Of a stretch of 64,000 nt of DNA, positions 61,782 to 64,000 are shown in pieces (the first letter of the stretch is position 1; the number at the start of each line of letters is the position of its first letter). The stretch spans positions 1 to 64,000 of the forward strand of contig NZ_JROO01000038.1 of assembly GCF_000826685.1 (NCBI RefSeq), read 5' to 3'. Origin of the DNA: Streptomonospora alba. Lineage in GTDB: Bacteria; Actinomycetota; Actinomycetes; Streptosporangiales; Streptosporangiaceae. The notes beneath the pieces are model-generated. The model ran no database searches and was not told the DNA's origin. It worked only from the letters and a program-made list of their open reading frames with translations. A program made the translations under genes and the position numbers.

Positions 61782-63235
61782 CCCAATCACACGTGTCCAC
61801 CGTCGCCGATCCGACGGCCGATACCGACAGCGGTGCAGAGCCCGCGGTCCGCTTCCCCGCGGACTTCGTGTGGGGCGCCTCCACCGCGTCGTTCCAGATC
61901 GAGGGGGCCACCACCGCCGACGGGCGCGGCCCCAGCATCTGGGACACCTTCTCGGCGATCCCGGGCAAGGTGCTCAACGGCGACACCGGCGAGCCCGCCG
62001 TCGACCACTACCGGCGTTACGCCGAAGACGTCGGGATCATGAGCGAGCTCGGCATCGGCGCCTACCGGTTCTCCATCGCCTGGCCGCGTGTCCTGCCCGA
62101 AGGCGGCGGCACCGTCAACCAGGCCGGGCTCGACTTCTACGAACGGCTGCTCGACCGCCTCCTGGCGGCCGGGATCACGCCCTGGCCCACCCTCTACCAC
62201 TGGGACCTGCCCCAGGCCCTGGAGGACAAGGGCGGCTGGCCCGAGCGCGACACCGCCTACCGCTTCGCCGAGTTCGCCGAGGTGCTGCGCGACAGGTTCG
62301 GCGACCGCGTCCGCGACTGGACCACGCTCAACGAACCCTGGTGCGCCGCCTTCCTCGGCTACGCCGACGGGGTCCACGCACCCGGCCGGCGCGACCCCTC
62401 CGCCGCGCTCGCCGCGGCCCACCACCTGCTGCTGGGCCACGGCCTGGCGGCGTCGGTGCTGCGTGAGGGCGGCTCCCAGCGCCGTGTAGGGCTGACCCTC
62501 AACCAGACCACGGTGCGCCCCTACACGACCTCGCCGGCCGACGTGGGGGTGGCCCGCCGCGCCGACGGGGTGCGCAACCGCATCTTCACCGGTCCGCTGT
62601 TCCAGGGGAGCTACCCCGCCGACATCCGCGAGGACCTCGCCGGGATCAGCGACTTCTCCTTCGTGCGCGACGGCGACCTGGACCTCGTCGCGGCGCCGCT
62701 GGACCACTTGGGCGTCAACTACTACACGCCCGAGTGGGTCTCGGCCACCTCCGAGGGCATCGACCCGGCGCGCATCGAGAGCGGCGGCGACGGCGGGGCC
62801 TTCGTCGGCTGCGACGACGTGGTCTTCGTCAGCCAGGGCCTGCCGCGCACCGGCATCGGCTGGGAGATCGACGCCAGCGGGCTGTACGAGGTGCTGGTGC
62901 GGCTGGCGGCCGAATGCCCGGGTGTGCCGCTGTACGTCCACGAGAACGGTGCGGCCTACGACGACGAGGTCGGTCCCGACGACCGGGTCCGCGACCCCGA
63001 CCGGGTGGCCTACATCGACGCCCATCTGCGCATCGTGCACGAGGCGCTGAAGGCGGGTGTCCCCATGCACGGCTACTTCGTCTGGTCCCTGTTGGACAAT
63101 TTCGAATGGGCGTGGGGCTACTCGAAGCGCTTCGGCGTCGTGCACGTCGACTACGAGACCCAGCGCCGCACGGTGAAGGACAGCGGGCGCTGGTTCGCCG
63201 AAGTCGTCGGTGCGGGTGGTCTGCCCAGGTGGTAG
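61778..63235 (+). CDS. bglC: GH1 beta-glucosidase
   Basis: A 485-residue cytoplasmic glycoside hydrolase family 1 enzyme splitting imported cellooligosaccharides to glucose. FVWGASTASFQIEGA opens the barrel. The acid/base is Glu186 in TLNEPW and the nucleophile Glu389 in YVHENGAAY; the canonical T before ENG is His here. WSLLDNFEWAWGYSKRFGVVHVDY completes the sugar site. GTG 61778 overlaps the cebG stop. The N-terminal 25 residues are polar with no signal peptide, consistent with a cytoplasmic enzyme. Confidence 0.94.
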   Translation: MTQSHVSTVADPTADTDSGAEPAVRFPADFVWGASTASFQIEGATTADGRGPSIWDTFSAIPGKVLNGDTGEPAVDHYRRYAEDVGIMSELGIGAYRFSIAWPRVLPEGGGTVNQAGLDFYERLLDRLLAAGITPWPTLYHWDLPQALEDKGGWPERDTAYRFAEFAEVLRDRFGDRVRDWTTLNEPWCAAFLGYADGVHAPGRRDPSAALAAAHHLLLGHGLAASVLREGGSQRRVGLTLNQTTVRPYTTSPADVGVARRADGVRNRIFTGPLFQGSYPADIREDLAGISDFSFVRDGDLDLVAAPLDHLGVNYYTPEWVSATSEGIDPARIESGGDGGAFVGCDDVVFVSQGLPRTGIGWEIDASGLYEVLVRLAAECPGVPLYVHENGAAYDDEVGPDDRVRDPDRVAYIDAHLRIVHEALKAGVPMHGYFVWSLLDNFEWAWGYSKRFGVVHVDYETQRRTVKDSGRWFAEVVGAGGLPRW

Positions 63236-63301
63236 CGGATGTAATGCTGGTACGGGCGTGAACGCGCCCGGCACTGTGCGGGGACCGGGGAAGGTGTTGC
63301 G

Positions 63302-64000
63302 ATGAGTGAGGGCCGGCGGCCGACGCTGGAGATGGTGGCCATGCGCGCCGGGGTCGGGCGCGGCACCGTTTCCCGCGTCATCAACGGGTCGGACCAGGTC
63401 AGCCCGGCGACGCGCGAGGCGGTGCGCGACGCCATCTCCGAGCTGGGCTACGTCCCCAACCACGCGGCACGCACCCTGGTCACCCGGCGCACGGACACCG
63501 TCGCGCTGGTGGTGCCCGAGCCCAACGACCGGCTGTTCGCCCAACCGTTCTTCGCCCACGTCGTCCGCGGAGTCAGCGCCACGCTCAACGAGCGCGACCT
63601 GCAGCTGCTGCTGACGACGGTGCGTTCCGCCGACGAGTACGGCAGGCTGGGCGACTACCTGACCGCCCACCACGTCGACGGCGTGCTGCTGGTCTCGCTG
63701 CACGCCGACGACCCGCTGCCGGACCGGCTGGCGGAGGCGGGGGTCCCGTGCGTGATCGGCGGCCGGCCGTCGTGGCAGACCAGTCATCCCATCCACTACG
63801 TGGACATCGACAACGTCGGCGGGGCGCGCACCGCGACCTGCCGGTTCGTCGAGACGGGGAGGCGCAACATCGCCACGGTGGCCGGTCCGCCGGACATGGT
63901 CGCCGGCGAGGACCGGTTGGAGGGCTACCTCAAGGCCATGCGCGCGAGCGGCCTGCCTACACCGCAGGAGCGGATCAGGCGCGGCGACTTCAGCTACGAG
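63302..64000 (+). CDS. cebR: LacI-family repressor CebR (partial)
   Basis: The first 233 residues of a LacI-family regulator; the gene continues beyond the right edge. The HTH is at 7-55 (PTLEMVAMRAGVGRGTVSRVINGSDQVSPATREAV, hinge LGYVPNHAARTL). The periplasmic-binding-like core starts at VALVVPEPN. ATG 63302 has GGGGAAGG upstream. Position right after bglC and the exact CebR box at 58349 identify it as the likely repressor of the whole cluster. Confidence 0.93.
   Translation, partial: MSEGRRPTLEMVAMRAGVGRGTVSRVINGSDQVSPATREAVRDAISELGYVPNHAARTLVTRRTDTVALVVPEPNDRLFAQPFFAHVVRGVSATLNERDLQLLLTTVRSADEYGRLGDYLTAHHVDGVLLVSLHADDPLPDRLAEAGVPCVIGGRPSWQTSHPIHYVDIDNVGGARTATCRFVETGRRNIATVAGPPDMVAGEDRLEGYLKAMRASGLPTPQERIRRGDFSYE

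Overview
The window is GC-rich, densely packed bacterial chromosome with strongly G/C-biased third codon positions, many GTG starts and four-base ATGA/GTGA gene overlaps. The protein families (WhiJ-type XRE/DUF397/ATPase trio, DUF6461, class F sortase, actinobacterial CebR/CebEFG system) point to a filamentous actinomycete, most plausibly Nocardiopsaceae or a relative. That placement is inferred from gene content; no rRNA or other marker is present. I see no tRNA, rRNA, CRISPR array, insertion sequence or prophage.

1-6.9 kb: an oxidative sugar-acid catabolic regulon (GntP-type permease, IlvD/Edd dehydratase, FAH-fold dehydratase, U32-like protein of unknown role) with its IclR regulator. Five intergenic sites each carry a pair of 16-bp dyads at a fixed 19-bp pitch, so all five genes look co-regulated. 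6.9-13.7 kb: a glycine betaine demethylation cluster (Rieske oxygenase, monomeric sarcosine oxidase, dimethylglycine dehydrogenase) with divergent Rieske ferredoxin and ferredoxin reductase genes. 13.9-16.7 kb: xylA and xylB for D-xylose, with a dyad-rich control region.

16.8-19.7 kb: a WhiJ-like developmental module with a shared candidate operator. 19.8-22.3 kb: a small Asp-tailed membrane protein, histidine kinase and OmpR-type response regulator in an overlapping operon. 22.4-29.9 kb: accessory genes (TetR plus FAD monooxygenase, a second TetR, a GDPD-like protein lacking catalytic residues, DeoR regulator, VOC protein, PhzF protein, and a class F sortase with a probable APQTG substrate). 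30-35.7 kb: two drug-efflux-type ABC systems with PadR and TetR regulators; the second has a fused double-length permease and a 30-bp operator.

35.9-38.9 kb: kynurenine pathway genes kynA and kynU with an AsnC regulator. 39-40.4 kb: a surface DPBB (RlpA-like) protein behind a long leader carrying three 11-bp-phased repeats. 40.5-44.7 kb: branched-chain-type 2-oxoacid dehydrogenase E1alpha, E1beta and E2 with divergent BkdR. 44.8-45.2 kb: a secreted-protein gene apparently broken by two single-base frameshifts. 45.7-49.9 kb: an ABC-class ATPase, a PAC2 protein and pyrD. 49.9-57.9 kb: cell-surface genes, including two paralogous lipoprotein polysaccharide deacetylases, a DUF6461 protein, a Pro-rich membrane protein and a coiled-coil secreted protein. 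58.3-64.0 kb: the cellooligosaccharide system cebE-cebF-cebG-bglC-cebR behind a perfect CebR box; cebR runs off the right edge.

Genes were called from reading frames, recognisable motifs, ribosome binding sites and overlaps. No database search was possible, so family names rest on recognition of motifs.
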